Shown piece by piece: positions 1 to 5,831 of a stretch of DNA of 6,319 nucleotides. The translations under genes were made by a program, and so were the position numbers. Within the stretch, counting starts at the first letter, position 1; every line of letters starts with the position of its first letter. The stretch is from Chitinivibrionales bacterium (GTDB lineage Bacteria > Fibrobacterota > Chitinivibrionia > Chitinivibrionales > FEN-1185): positions 1 through 6,319 of the forward strand of contig JAQUMP010000224.1 of the NCBI GenBank assembly GCA_028718065.1. The letters are read 5' to 3'. A model generated the notes under the pieces. That model searched no databases. It saw only the letters and a list, made by a program, of their open reading frames with translations, and was not told the DNA's origin.

Positions 1-1
1 C

Positions 2-1093
2 ATAAAAATATCCGGCGCGAACTTAGACACGCTGGAGCGCATCGGCAAAGACCTGGAAGAAATCATGCGCGGCGTTAAGGGCACCACCTCCGCTTTCGCC
101 GAACGCGCCGTGGGTGGCAATTATCTTGATATCGCCATCGACCGGCGCCAGGCGGCGCGGTATGGTTTACAGGTAGGAGACATTCAGAACGTAATCGAAA
201 CCGCGCTCGGCGGCATGGACCTGACAACCACGGTGGAAGGGCTGGAGCGCTATCCGGTGAGTCTGAGGTATAGCCGCGAGCTGCGGGACAATATTGAGGC
301 GCTCAAAAATGTCCTGGTGGCTTCGCCGGACGGACGCCAGGTGCCGCTTGGTCAAGTAACAACCATTACGCCCGCCAAAGGGCCCATGGTGGTGCGCAGC
401 GAAAATACGCGGCCCAACGCCTGGGTGTTTGTTGACATACGGGGAATCGACATCGGCAGCTATATTAAAGGCGCCCAACGCGCGGTCGCCCAAAACCTTA
501 AATTGCCGGTCGGCTATACCGTGGTCTGGAGCGGCGAGTTTGAGTACATGGATAGAATGCAGAAACGCATGATGGTTGTTATCCCGCTGACGCTCTTTAT
601 TATTCTGTTTATCATCTTTTTAAATACTCGTTCACTTGTCAAGACCGCCATCGTGTTCCTGGCCGTGCCCTTTTCGCTGGTGGGGGCTATCTGGTTTATT
701 TACCTTCTGGGCTACAACATGAGTCTGGCGGTGTGGGTGGGCATGATCGCCCTGGCGGGCCTTGACGCCGAAACCGGCGTTATCATGCTTTTGTATTTGG
801 AACATGCTTATGAGGACGCCAAGAAAAAAGGACTCATGCATAAGCTCGTTGATCTGAAAGCGGCCATCGATCAAGGCGCCGTGCAGCGCGTGCGGCCTAA
901 GATAATGACCGCATCCGTAATCATTGCAGGTTTGCTGCCCATCATGTGGAGCGCCGGCACAGGCTCGGACGTCATGAAGCGCATTGCCGCACCCATGGTC
1001 GGCGGCGTGATCACCTCGGTGATAATGGAGCTTTTGGCCTATCCGGCGATTTATTTACTTTGGAAAAAACGTTTTTTAACAAAACAATCATAA
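2..1093 (+). CDS. Heavy-metal efflux RND transporter, CusA/CzcA family, C-terminal part (5' end outside window)
   Basis: Inner-membrane subunit of a tripartite proton-driven exporter of metal ions such as Cu(I)/Ag(I) or Co/Zn/Cd. The frame is open from the first base, so the gene starts upstream. The 363 visible residues align with about residues 683-1047 of E. coli CusA, so roughly two thirds is missing. They begin in the periplasmic porter domain (IKISGANLD, then AARYGLQVGDIQ, ERYPVSLRY and RSENTRPNAW). Five hydrophobic segments follow at about visible residues 191-207, 215-238, 242-266, 301-316 and 328-354, matching TM8-TM12. Signatures ALAGLDAETGV and RVRPKIMT keep the acid (codon 770-772) and lysine (codon 899-901) equivalent to CusA Glu939 and Lys984 of the proton relay. 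The metal-selecting methionines and TM4 Asp lie left of the window, so the substrate is unresolved. The Met-containing metal-binding gene that follows favours copper or silver. Family certain, cusA versus czcA not decided. Confidence 0.95.
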   Translation: MKISGANLDTLERIGKDLEEIMRGVKGTTSAFAERAVGGNYLDIAIDRRQAARYGLQVGDIQNVIETALGGMDLTTTVEGLERYPVSLRYSRELRDNIEALKNVLVASPDGRQVPLGQVTTITPAKGPMVVRSENTRPNAWVFVDIRGIDIGSYIKGAQRAVAQNLKLPVGYTVVWSGEFEYMDRMQKRMMVVIPLTLFIILFIIFLNTRSLVKTAIVFLAVPFSLVGAIWFIYLLGYNMSLAVWVGMIALAGLDAETGVIMLLYLEHAYEDAKKKGLMHKLVDLKAAIDQGAVQRVRPKIMTASVIIAGLLPIMWSAGTGSDVMKRIAAPMVGGVITSVIMELLAYPAIYLLWKKRFLTKQS

Positions 1094-1102
1094 ACTTTTT
1101 CC

Positions 1103-1108
1103 AGGAGG
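1103..1108 (+). promoter_or_regulatory. Strong Shine-Dalgarno site AGGAGG
   Basis: AGGAGG lies 8 bases before the ATG at 1117 and fixes the start of the metal-binding gene. It rules out the much longer in-frame start at 946, which would lie deep inside the transporter gene. None of the biotin genes downstream has a comparable site. Confidence 0.85.
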
Positions 1109-1116
1109 ATCTGAGT

Positions 1117-1662
1117 ATGCGTTTTTTAAAACTATCTTTTAAAGTTGTCCCGGTTGCTTGCACCGTCGCGGCAATCATGACGGCTTCAATCGTTGGGCAA
1201 ACAACAAAAAGCGGGCAGGCAGACACCGTAAAAAAAGTTGCTGCCGCAAAGCAGCTCAAACCGCAGACAACCTGCCCTATCCAGGGCGAGATCATCAATA
1301 AAAAGCTGTTCGTTGATTACAAGGGCAAAAGAATTTACGTTTGTTGCCCAAGCTGCATGGATTCGGTAAAGGCCAACCCGGAAAAGTATATTGCAAAATT
1401 AAAAGCCCTGGGTCAGGATGTGGAAACGATCGGCGCGGCAAAAAAGAAATCGGACAAATCGGCGCCGGCAGACACGTCCATGAAAAACATGAACATGACC
1501 GCTGATTCCGCCTCAAAAGTCTCTGAGGCCGGTTATTGGACGTGTCCGATGCATCCGCAAATTCATCAGGCGACCGCGGGCCAATGCCCGATTTGCGGAA
1601 TGAACCTGGTGTACCAAAAGAGCGACAAGAGCGCCGCCCAACCGATGGGTAAGGGTAAATGA
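1117..1662 (+). CDS. Exported small metal-binding protein with YHS/TRASH-like domain and C-terminal heavy-metal-binding domain
   Basis: Protein of 181 residues. The start is set by AGGAGG at 1103-1108. Residues 1-28 look like a signal peptide: basic MRFLKLSFK, then a hydrophobic stretch to about residue 27. Residues 53-95 form a YHS/TRASH-like domain with Cys53, paired Cys76-Cys77 and Cys80, ending NPEKYI as YHS domains usually do. A lysine-rich linker contains MKNMNM (Met122, Met125, Met127), a methionine spacing typical of Cu(I)/Ag(I) ligands. Residues 140-165 are a heavy-metal-binding domain (WTCPMHP...CPICGM) with Cys143, His146, Cys157, Cys160 and Met161. This domain is also found in CusB-type adaptors and metal P-type ATPases. 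The gene starts 23 bases after the RND pump and is probably in its operon. I infer a periplasmic metal chaperone or buffer delivering ions to the efflux complex. No lipobox is convincing. The domains are clear; the role and metal are inferred. Confidence 0.88.
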   Translation: MRFLKLSFKVVPVACTVAAIMTASIVGQTTKSGQADTVKKVAAAKQLKPQTTCPIQGEIINKKLFVDYKGKRIYVCCPSCMDSVKANPEKYIAKLKALGQDVETIGAAKKKSDKSAPADTSMKNMNMTADSASKVSEAGYWTCPMHPQIHQATAGQCPICGMNLVYQKSDKSAAQPMGKGK

Positions 1663-1675
1663 AGATGTAATGATG

Positions 1676-1707
1676 TCGGCATTAAGAATGTGTTATTTTA
1701 ATGCCGA
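1676..1707. promoter_or_regulatory. Perfect 10-bp inverted repeat before bioC; candidate operator or 5' hairpin
   Basis: TCGGCATTAA (1676-1685) is repeated in exact reverse complement as TTAATGCCGA (1698-1707), 12 bases apart and ending 3 bases before the bioC ATG at 1711. A G-T pair and an A-T pair could extend the stem to 12 pairs with an 8-base loop. No T-run follows on either strand, so a standard intrinsic terminator is unlikely. The position suits a repressor site controlling the biotin genes or a hairpin limiting translation. The sequence does not match the known BirA (TTGTAAACC type) or BioR (TTATCTATAA type) operators as I know them. The regulator is unknown. Confidence 0.5.
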
Positions 1708-1710
1708 ATT

Positions 1711-2511
1711 ATGATAACTGCATCATTGGATAAAAAAAAGATAGCGCGGTCGTTCGGTTTAAAAGCCCGGAACTATTGCGCCTATTCCGATTTTCAGATT
1801 AAATCCCTTGAGATTTTGCATGGTTTAATAAAAGATATGCGGTTTTCGCATTCGCATCCCTGGATTGATCTGGGGAGCGGCCCCGGATTGTTTCGGGCAA
1901 AAGTGCAATCGATTGCGTCGGGCGTGGATTGCGTCTGTCTCGATCTTGCTTTTGATGCATTATGCGTTCTTAAAAAGCAAGCAACAGGGACCGTTGCCGC
2001 CGTTCAGGCCGATATCGAAAACCTCCCGCTAAAAACGGAACGCTTTGCCGTGGCCGTCATGGCATCGACCCTGCAATGGATTACGGACCAGGCCGGTGCG
2101 ATTCGCGCCGTGCACGGGCTGCTTGTCCCCCGGGGGCATTTTCTTTTCGCGGTATTTTTGGAAGATGCTTTTACCGAAATCAATACCCTGCGTGCGCGCT
2201 GGGGCCTTTCCCAAACAATCCGGCTTATAAGTAAGGAGATGCTTGACACTATGATCGCATCGGCCGGCCTTAGGATTCTAAATAGCCAAGAAGTGCGCGA
2301 AAAGGAATACTATCCCAGCGCCTGGGACGCCCTGAAAAAAATCAGCGGGATCGGTGGGTGCGCATGCCTTGGACCGCGGATGCCGCGGCGGAAAGTTTTT
2401 GATTTTTGCCGGGAGTATGAACAATCTTTTAGGGCGGAAAAGGGCGTTCCGCTTACTTATCACGCGGTGATTGGTGTAGCGCGGAAGAATGCAAAAAAAT
2501 GCTTTTTATAA
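1711..2511 (+). CDS. bioC: Malonyl-ACP O-methyltransferase BioC
   Basis: Cytoplasmic SAM-dependent methyltransferase that caps the free carboxyl of malonyl-ACP (or malonyl-CoA) so that fatty-acid synthase can extend it to a pimeloyl methyl ester. Length 266 residues, close to the family's 250-270. The N-terminus has the BioC pattern KKKIARSFGLKARNYCAYSDFQ-type (residues 8-29, given in part as KIARSFGLKARNY). SAM motif I is IDLGSGPGL (52-60), the motif II acid is Asp78 in CLDLAFDAL, and DIENLPL (101-107) and LQWITD (121-126) follow. The family tail is present as LKKISGIGG (208-216) and VPLTYHAVIGVAR (246-258). The in-frame stop at 1699-1701 leaves ATG 1711 as the first normal start, although no Shine-Dalgarno site precedes it. 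It lies 48 bases after the metal-binding gene, behind a perfect inverted repeat. Its stop codon runs into a palindromic repeat that separates it from bioD. Confidence 0.93.
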   Translation: MITASLDKKKIARSFGLKARNYCAYSDFQIKSLEILHGLIKDMRFSHSHPWIDLGSGPGLFRAKVQSIASGVDCVCLDLAFDALCVLKKQATGTVAAVQADIENLPLKTERFAVAVMASTLQWITDQAGAIRAVHGLLVPRGHFLFAVFLEDAFTEINTLRARWGLSQTIRLISKEMLDTMIASAGLRILNSQEVREKEYYPSAWDALKKISGIGGCACLGPRMPRRKVFDFCREYEQSFRAEKGVPLTYHAVIGVARKNAKKCFL

Positions 2512-2584
2512 CCTCACCCCTTCACCCCGGCCTTCGGCCACCCCTTTTCCCCTCTCCGAATCGGAGAGGGGCCAGGGGTGAGGT
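2511..2584. repeat. Compound palindromic intergenic repeat (REP/MITE-like, CCCTCTCC/GGAGAGGG type)
   Basis: The outer arms ACCTCACCCC (2511-2520) and GGGGTGAGGT (2575-2584) are perfect reverse complements. Inside, CCCCTCTCC (2549-2557) pairs with GGAGAGGGG (2563-2571) around a 5-base loop, and GGCC TTC GGCC (2529-2539) makes a small third hairpin. CACCCC occurs three times on the left (2515, 2523, 2539) but GGGGTG only once on the right, so alternative pairings are possible. C-rich/G-rich intergenic palindromes of this general kind are dispersed in many bacterial genomes. The first base is also the last base of the bioC stop codon. An A-run rather than a T-run follows on the + strand, so it is not a classical terminator, though it could attenuate or process the transcript. 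Confidence 0.75.
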
Positions 2585-2694
2585 CAAAAAAACAGGTATA
2601 CTTTTTGTAGACACTTTCGATATATTACTTTAGCCGCTGTTAATAACATTTTTAAGTTTTTTTAGATATGCATCATGTCCAAAAAAGTTTTATT
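2585..2694 (+). promoter_or_regulatory. AT-rich leader before bioD, possible promoter region
   Basis: About 110 AT-rich bases separate the palindromic repeat from the preferred bioD start. Minus-10-like hexamers TATACT (2597-2602) and TATATT (2621-2626) are visible, but neither has a good minus-35 box at standard spacing. A short palindrome TGTTAATAACA lies at 2638-2648. No Shine-Dalgarno site precedes either possible bioD start (2668 or 2695). A separate promoter for bioD-bioH is plausible from base composition and position, but no box pair proves it. Confidence 0.3.
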
Positions 2695-3378
2695 ATGAAA
2701 GGTTTTTTTATCACCGGTACCGGGACGGACGTGGGCAAAACTTATATATCCGCTCTGTTAATGCGGGCGTTCTCCAAAATGGGGCCGGCGACCTATTTTA
2801 AACCCGTTCAAACCGGTTGCGCCCGGGATGAAGCAGGCGAATTGGGAGCGCCGGATTTTGAATATTTGCTCAAGAACGGTCTAGTTCAAACAGCGCCGTA
2901 TGAGGTTCATGTTCCCTACCGCTTCGAACCGGCCTGTTCGCCGCACCTTGCCGCCCGTTTGGCAAATCAAACTATTTCGCTTGACCATTGCAACGAATGC
3001 CTGCAAATTCTGGGCCGCGACAATATGGTGGTTTTGGCCGAAGGCGCCGGCGGCGTGGCGGTTCCTCTTGGTAAAGATGTTTATATGTACGATTGCATGC
3101 GCGCCTTCGGCCTTCCGGCAATTCTGGTAACCACGCCGGACCTCGGCACACTTAACCACACCCTGCTTTCGTTTTCGGTCCTTTTGCAAAAGGGCATTCG
3201 GGTTGCCGGTATAATCGTTAATAACAGCAAAAACAATAATGAAAATTATATTTACCGGGAGAACATATCATTTTTAAAAGAATATTTTAATCCTATACCC
3301 ATGCTTGAAGTTAAATTCGGCGCTCAAAACAATGATGCAACAGAAAGTTATTGTAATGACCTTGGACAAAAGATTTAA
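2695..3378 (+). CDS. bioD: ATP-dependent dethiobiotin synthetase BioD
   Basis: Cytoplasmic enzyme that closes the ureido ring: 7,8-diaminopelargonate + CO2 + ATP gives dethiobiotin, the penultimate biotin step. From ATG 2695 it has 227 residues (E. coli 225). This start puts the P-loop GTGTDVGKT at residues 8-16, as in the family. An in-frame ATG at 2668 would add nine residues (MHHVQKSFI) with no family counterpart, and neither start has a Shine-Dalgarno site. Other family marks are FKPVQTG with Lys36, the substrate-loop SPH (82-84), EGAGG (116-120) and the nucleotide-base motif GTLNH (151-155). The C-terminus is a little longer than usual and its last codons overlap bioA, so the two are probably translationally coupled. 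The long gap, repeat and possible promoter on its 5' side suggest it may begin its own transcript rather than depend only on the bioC promoter. Confidence 0.93.
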   Translation: MKGFFITGTGTDVGKTYISALLMRAFSKMGPATYFKPVQTGCARDEAGELGAPDFEYLLKNGLVQTAPYEVHVPYRFEPACSPHLAARLANQTISLDHCNECLQILGRDNMVVLAEGAGGVAVPLGKDVYMYDCMRAFGLPAILVTTPDLGTLNHTLLSFSVLLQKGIRVAGIIVNNSKNNNENYIYRENISFLKEYFNPIPMLEVKFGAQNNDATESYCNDLGQKI

Positions 3379-4693
3379 CCATATCTGGTTCCCCTTTACC
3401 TGCTCGCAGGACGCCGCGGATTATCCGCCCGTTATAATTGAACGCGGCCAAGGTTTGTATCTTTACGACCAAAGCGGGAAAGCCTACTTAGATGCGGTGG
3501 GATCGTGGTGGGTAAGCATCTTCGGCCATAACCATTTGCGCATTACCGGCGCCATCAAAGCCCAGCTTGACCAATTGGAACATGTGCTCATGGCTGGATT
3601 TATCGCGGAGCCGACCTTGAGGCTCACGGAATTGTTAACCGCAATGGTCCCGCCTGCGCTCAGCCGCATTTTTTATTCGGACAACGGCTCGACCGCGGTG
3701 GAAGTCGCCCTTAAAACGGCGCTGCAATACTGGGCCAACCAAGGCAATGCGCGCCGATCCGAGTTCGTAAGCCTGAGCGGCGGCTACCACGGCGATACGC
3801 TCGGCGCCATGTCGGTGGGAGGCATTCCCGGATATCATGCGCTTTTTCACGAGCGCTTTAAAAAGCAGCATTTTGTAAACGCCCCCTATTGCTACCGTTG
3901 TCCGGTGGGGCGTTTAAAGGAAACGTGCAATGCAGAGTGCATGGATTCGCTCCAGGAATTCTGCGCCACGCAGGGCGACCGCCTTGCCGCTTGTATATTC
4001 GAACCCATGGTGCAAGGCGCGGCGGGCATGCGTGTGTATCCGGCCAAGGCGCTGGAACGGTTGTTTAATATATGCGCCTCCTACGGGGTTTTAACGATTG
4101 CCGACGAAGTCGCCATGGGGTTCGGCCGGACCGGTAAGCTCTTTGCCTGCGAGCATGCACAGCGCGTGCCGGACATTATGTGCGTCGCCAAGGGACTTAC
4201 CGGCGGCTATTTGCCGATGGCGGCGACGTTGGTTCAGGAGCGCATCTACCAAGAATTTTGCGGGGATTTTATGTCGGAGCGGACCTTTACACATGGTCAT
4301 ACCTTTACCGGAAATCCCCTGGCCGCGGCCGCGGCCTGCGAAACATTGACCTTGATAAAAGAAAATAATATACCTTCTTCGCTGGCGGAAACCGCGGCAT
4401 TTTTCAGGACGCGCCTGGAAGAATTCAATGAATTTGATATCGTCGGCGATGTCCGTTCCATCGGCATGGTCGGGGCGCTGGAATTGGTTGCCGATAAAAG
4501 AACCAAAAATAAATTGTCTCCCGAAAAACGGACGGCTTTTCATATCTGCCGGCAGGCGCTGCGGCACGGCGTGCTGATTCGGCCGCTGGGCGACGTCATC
4601 TATTTTATCCCGGCTTATACTATTACCACGACAGAAATCGAAACCATGTTCCTGGCTGTCAAGCAGGCGATCAAAGAAACCCTTTATGAATGA
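3356..4693 (+). CDS. bioA: 8-amino-7-oxononanoate (KAPA) aminotransferase BioA (amino donor SAM or lysine)
   Basis: PLP-dependent class III aminotransferase converting KAPA to 7,8-diaminopelargonate. With ATG 3356 it has 445 residues, the family length. The same frame is open back to an ATG at 3305, but the extra 17 residues have no counterpart and would deepen the overlap with bioD from 23 to 74 bases. From ATG 3356 the active-site numbering falls on that of E. coli: Trp51-Trp52 in GSWW, and Tyr144 and Asp147 in GGYHGDT. Asp250 (IADEVAMGFGRTG), PLP lysine Lys279 (VAKGLTGG), GHTFTGNPL (314-322) and Arg409 (IRPLGD) are present. Phe14 replaces E. coli Tyr17, as in the lysine-using B. subtilis enzyme to which it looks closer, so the donor is open. 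A four-cysteine cluster lies at Cys179, Cys182, Cys191 and Cys195. bioF starts inside its end (8-base overlap). Function certain, donor inferred. Confidence 0.94.
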   Translation: MTLDKRFNHIWFPFTCSQDAADYPPVIIERGQGLYLYDQSGKAYLDAVGSWWVSIFGHNHLRITGAIKAQLDQLEHVLMAGFIAEPTLRLTELLTAMVPPALSRIFYSDNGSTAVEVALKTALQYWANQGNARRSEFVSLSGGYHGDTLGAMSVGGIPGYHALFHERFKKQHFVNAPYCYRCPVGRLKETCNAECMDSLQEFCATQGDRLAACIFEPMVQGAAGMRVYPAKALERLFNICASYGVLTIADEVAMGFGRTGKLFACEHAQRVPDIMCVAKGLTGGYLPMAATLVQERIYQEFCGDFMSERTFTHGHTFTGNPLAAAAACETLTLIKENNIPSSLAETAAFFRTRLEEFNEFDIVGDVRSIGMVGALELVADKRTKNKLSPEKRTAFHICRQALRHGVLIRPLGDVIYFIPAYTITTTEIETMFLAVKQAIKETLYE

Positions 4694-5831
4694 TATTCCC
4701 CTTTATGCGCGCATCCATAAATTTTTAAACGGGCAACAGGCGGCCGGCCGGCTCCGCCGTCTTGCGGAACCCGCCAAAGAAAAGATTACTGATCTGTCTT
4801 CAAACAGCTACCTAGCGCTGAATAATAATCCAGCCGTGCTCTCCGCGGCACGGGAACTCGCGCAGGGTGATTATGCGGGCAATTGTGCTTCGCGCTTGAT
4901 TACGACCCGATCGGCTTTGTATCCGGTTCTGGAAAGCTTTATCGCGGATTGGCAGGCAACCGAATGCGCGCTTGTTTTTAATTCGGGATATTGCGCTAAT
5001 CTTGGTGTATTGCAGGCGCTTTGCACACCCGAAACCGAGGTGTTTTGCGACCGGCTCAATCATGCCTCCATCGTCGATGGCATAATGCTTTCCCGCGGCC
5101 GCCTGATCCGATATCGTCATGGCGATATGGATGATCTTAAGGCGCGCCTGAAACTATCTGAAAGTAAAGATAAAATCATCGCGACCGATACGGTGTTCAG
5201 TATGGATGGCGACCGCGCGCCGCTGGCCGATATCTGCGAATTAGCACGGAGCAATAAATGCGCGGTCATGATCGACGAGGCGCATGCCACCGGTGTCCTG
5301 GGCAAAGAGGGAAGCGGCCTTGCGCACGAATGCGGGGTTGCCGGGGAGATCGATATTCACATAGGTACCTTAAGCAAAGCCGTGGCCGGTATGGGCGGCT
5401 ATTTTGCCGGAAGCGCGCTCATGCGCGATTATTTAGTTAATCGGGCCCGAAGCTTAATTTATTCCACGGCGCTGCCTCACTCCGTAATCGCTTTCGACCT
5501 TGCCGCCCTGCGCTTTATCCGAATGCATCCGGAATTCGGCCCACGGCTCTTGTCGCGTGCGGAAATCCTGCGTAACGAACTGCGCAGCCTTGGCTTTAGT
5601 GTGCTTGAGTCCACAACCCAGATTATTCCCTGCGTGCTGGGGTCGGAAAACGCCGCGCTTGACTGTAGCGCTTTTTTGCGGCACACCGGCATTGTTGTTC
5701 CCGCCATTCGGCCGCCGACCGTTCCCGCCGGAACGGCACGGCTGCGCTTTTCGGTCCATAGCGGCTTGACGGACGATAATATCGCCGCCCTCATTGGCGC
5801 CATGAAAGAATGGAAAACAGCGCATGCCTGA
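4686..5831 (+). CDS. bioF: 8-amino-7-oxononanoate synthase BioF
   Basis: PLP-dependent alpha-oxoamine synthase joining L-alanine to pimeloyl-ACP (or -CoA) with loss of CO2 to give KAPA. It has 381 residues, close to E. coli BioF (384). Active-site features visible: LNHASIVDG with His126, DTVFSMDGDRAPL (168-180), MIDEAHATG with Asp197 and His200 for PLP, LSKAVAGMGGY with Schiff-base Lys231, YSTALP (259-264), and IRPPTVPAGTARLRFSVHS (341-359), which is diagnostic for BioF over related KBL and ALAS enzymes. Two places differ from the usual family: the glycine-rich segment before Arg70 reads AGNCASRL, and the position that is His in E. coli's HQALE is Tyr79. The ATG overlaps the bioA stop (ATGAATGA) and its own stop overlaps the next ATG (ATGCCTGA), so translation of the three is probably coupled. 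No Shine-Dalgarno site is evident. Confidence 0.93.
   Translation: MNDIPLYARIHKFLNGQQAAGRLRRLAEPAKEKITDLSSNSYLALNNNPAVLSAARELAQGDYAGNCASRLITTRSALYPVLESFIADWQATECALVFNSGYCANLGVLQALCTPETEVFCDRLNHASIVDGIMLSRGRLIRYRHGDMDDLKARLKLSESKDKIIATDTVFSMDGDRAPLADICELARSNKCAVMIDEAHATGVLGKEGSGLAHECGVAGEIDIHIGTLSKAVAGMGGYFAGSALMRDYLVNRARSLIYSTALPHSVIAFDLAALRFIRMHPEFGPRLLSRAEILRNELRSLGFSVLESTTQIIPCVLGSENAALDCSAFLRHTGIVVPAIRPPTVPAGTARLRFSVHSGLTDDNIAALIGAMKEWKTAHA

Noticed and set aside
167..493. 108-codon open frame on the minus strand in the RND transporter gene
   Set aside because: It is antisense to conserved porter-domain sequence and shows no family resemblance.
946..1116. Longer N-terminus for the metal-binding protein from ATG 946
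   Set aside because: It would overlap the transporter gene by about 150 bases with arginine-rich, low-complexity residues. ATG 1117 has a perfect AGGAGG and gives a clear signal peptide.
1117..1170. Lipoprotein signal with Cys15 in the metal-binding protein
   Set aside because: PVAC is a poor lipobox and sits too early, within the hydrophobic core. An ordinary signal peptide is more likely.
1676..1707. Inverted repeat before bioC as an intrinsic terminator of the metal operon
   Set aside because: No T-run follows the stem on either strand and the stem is AT-rich near the loop. An operator or hairpin role fits better.
2605..2646. BirA-like operator from TTGTAGAC (2605) and GTTAATAA (2639)
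   Set aside because: The halves resemble BirA half-sites only loosely and are 26 bases apart, not the usual 14-16.
3305..3355. Longer BioA start at ATG 3305 (or 3332/3335)
   Set aside because: The extra residues have no family counterpart and lie over the bioD end. ATG 3356 gives family length and E. coli-like active-site numbering.
4091..4567. 158-codon open frame on the minus strand inside bioA
   Set aside because: It is antisense to strongly conserved bioA sequence, with basic and repetitive composition, no recognisable domain and no start context. It is a shadow frame.
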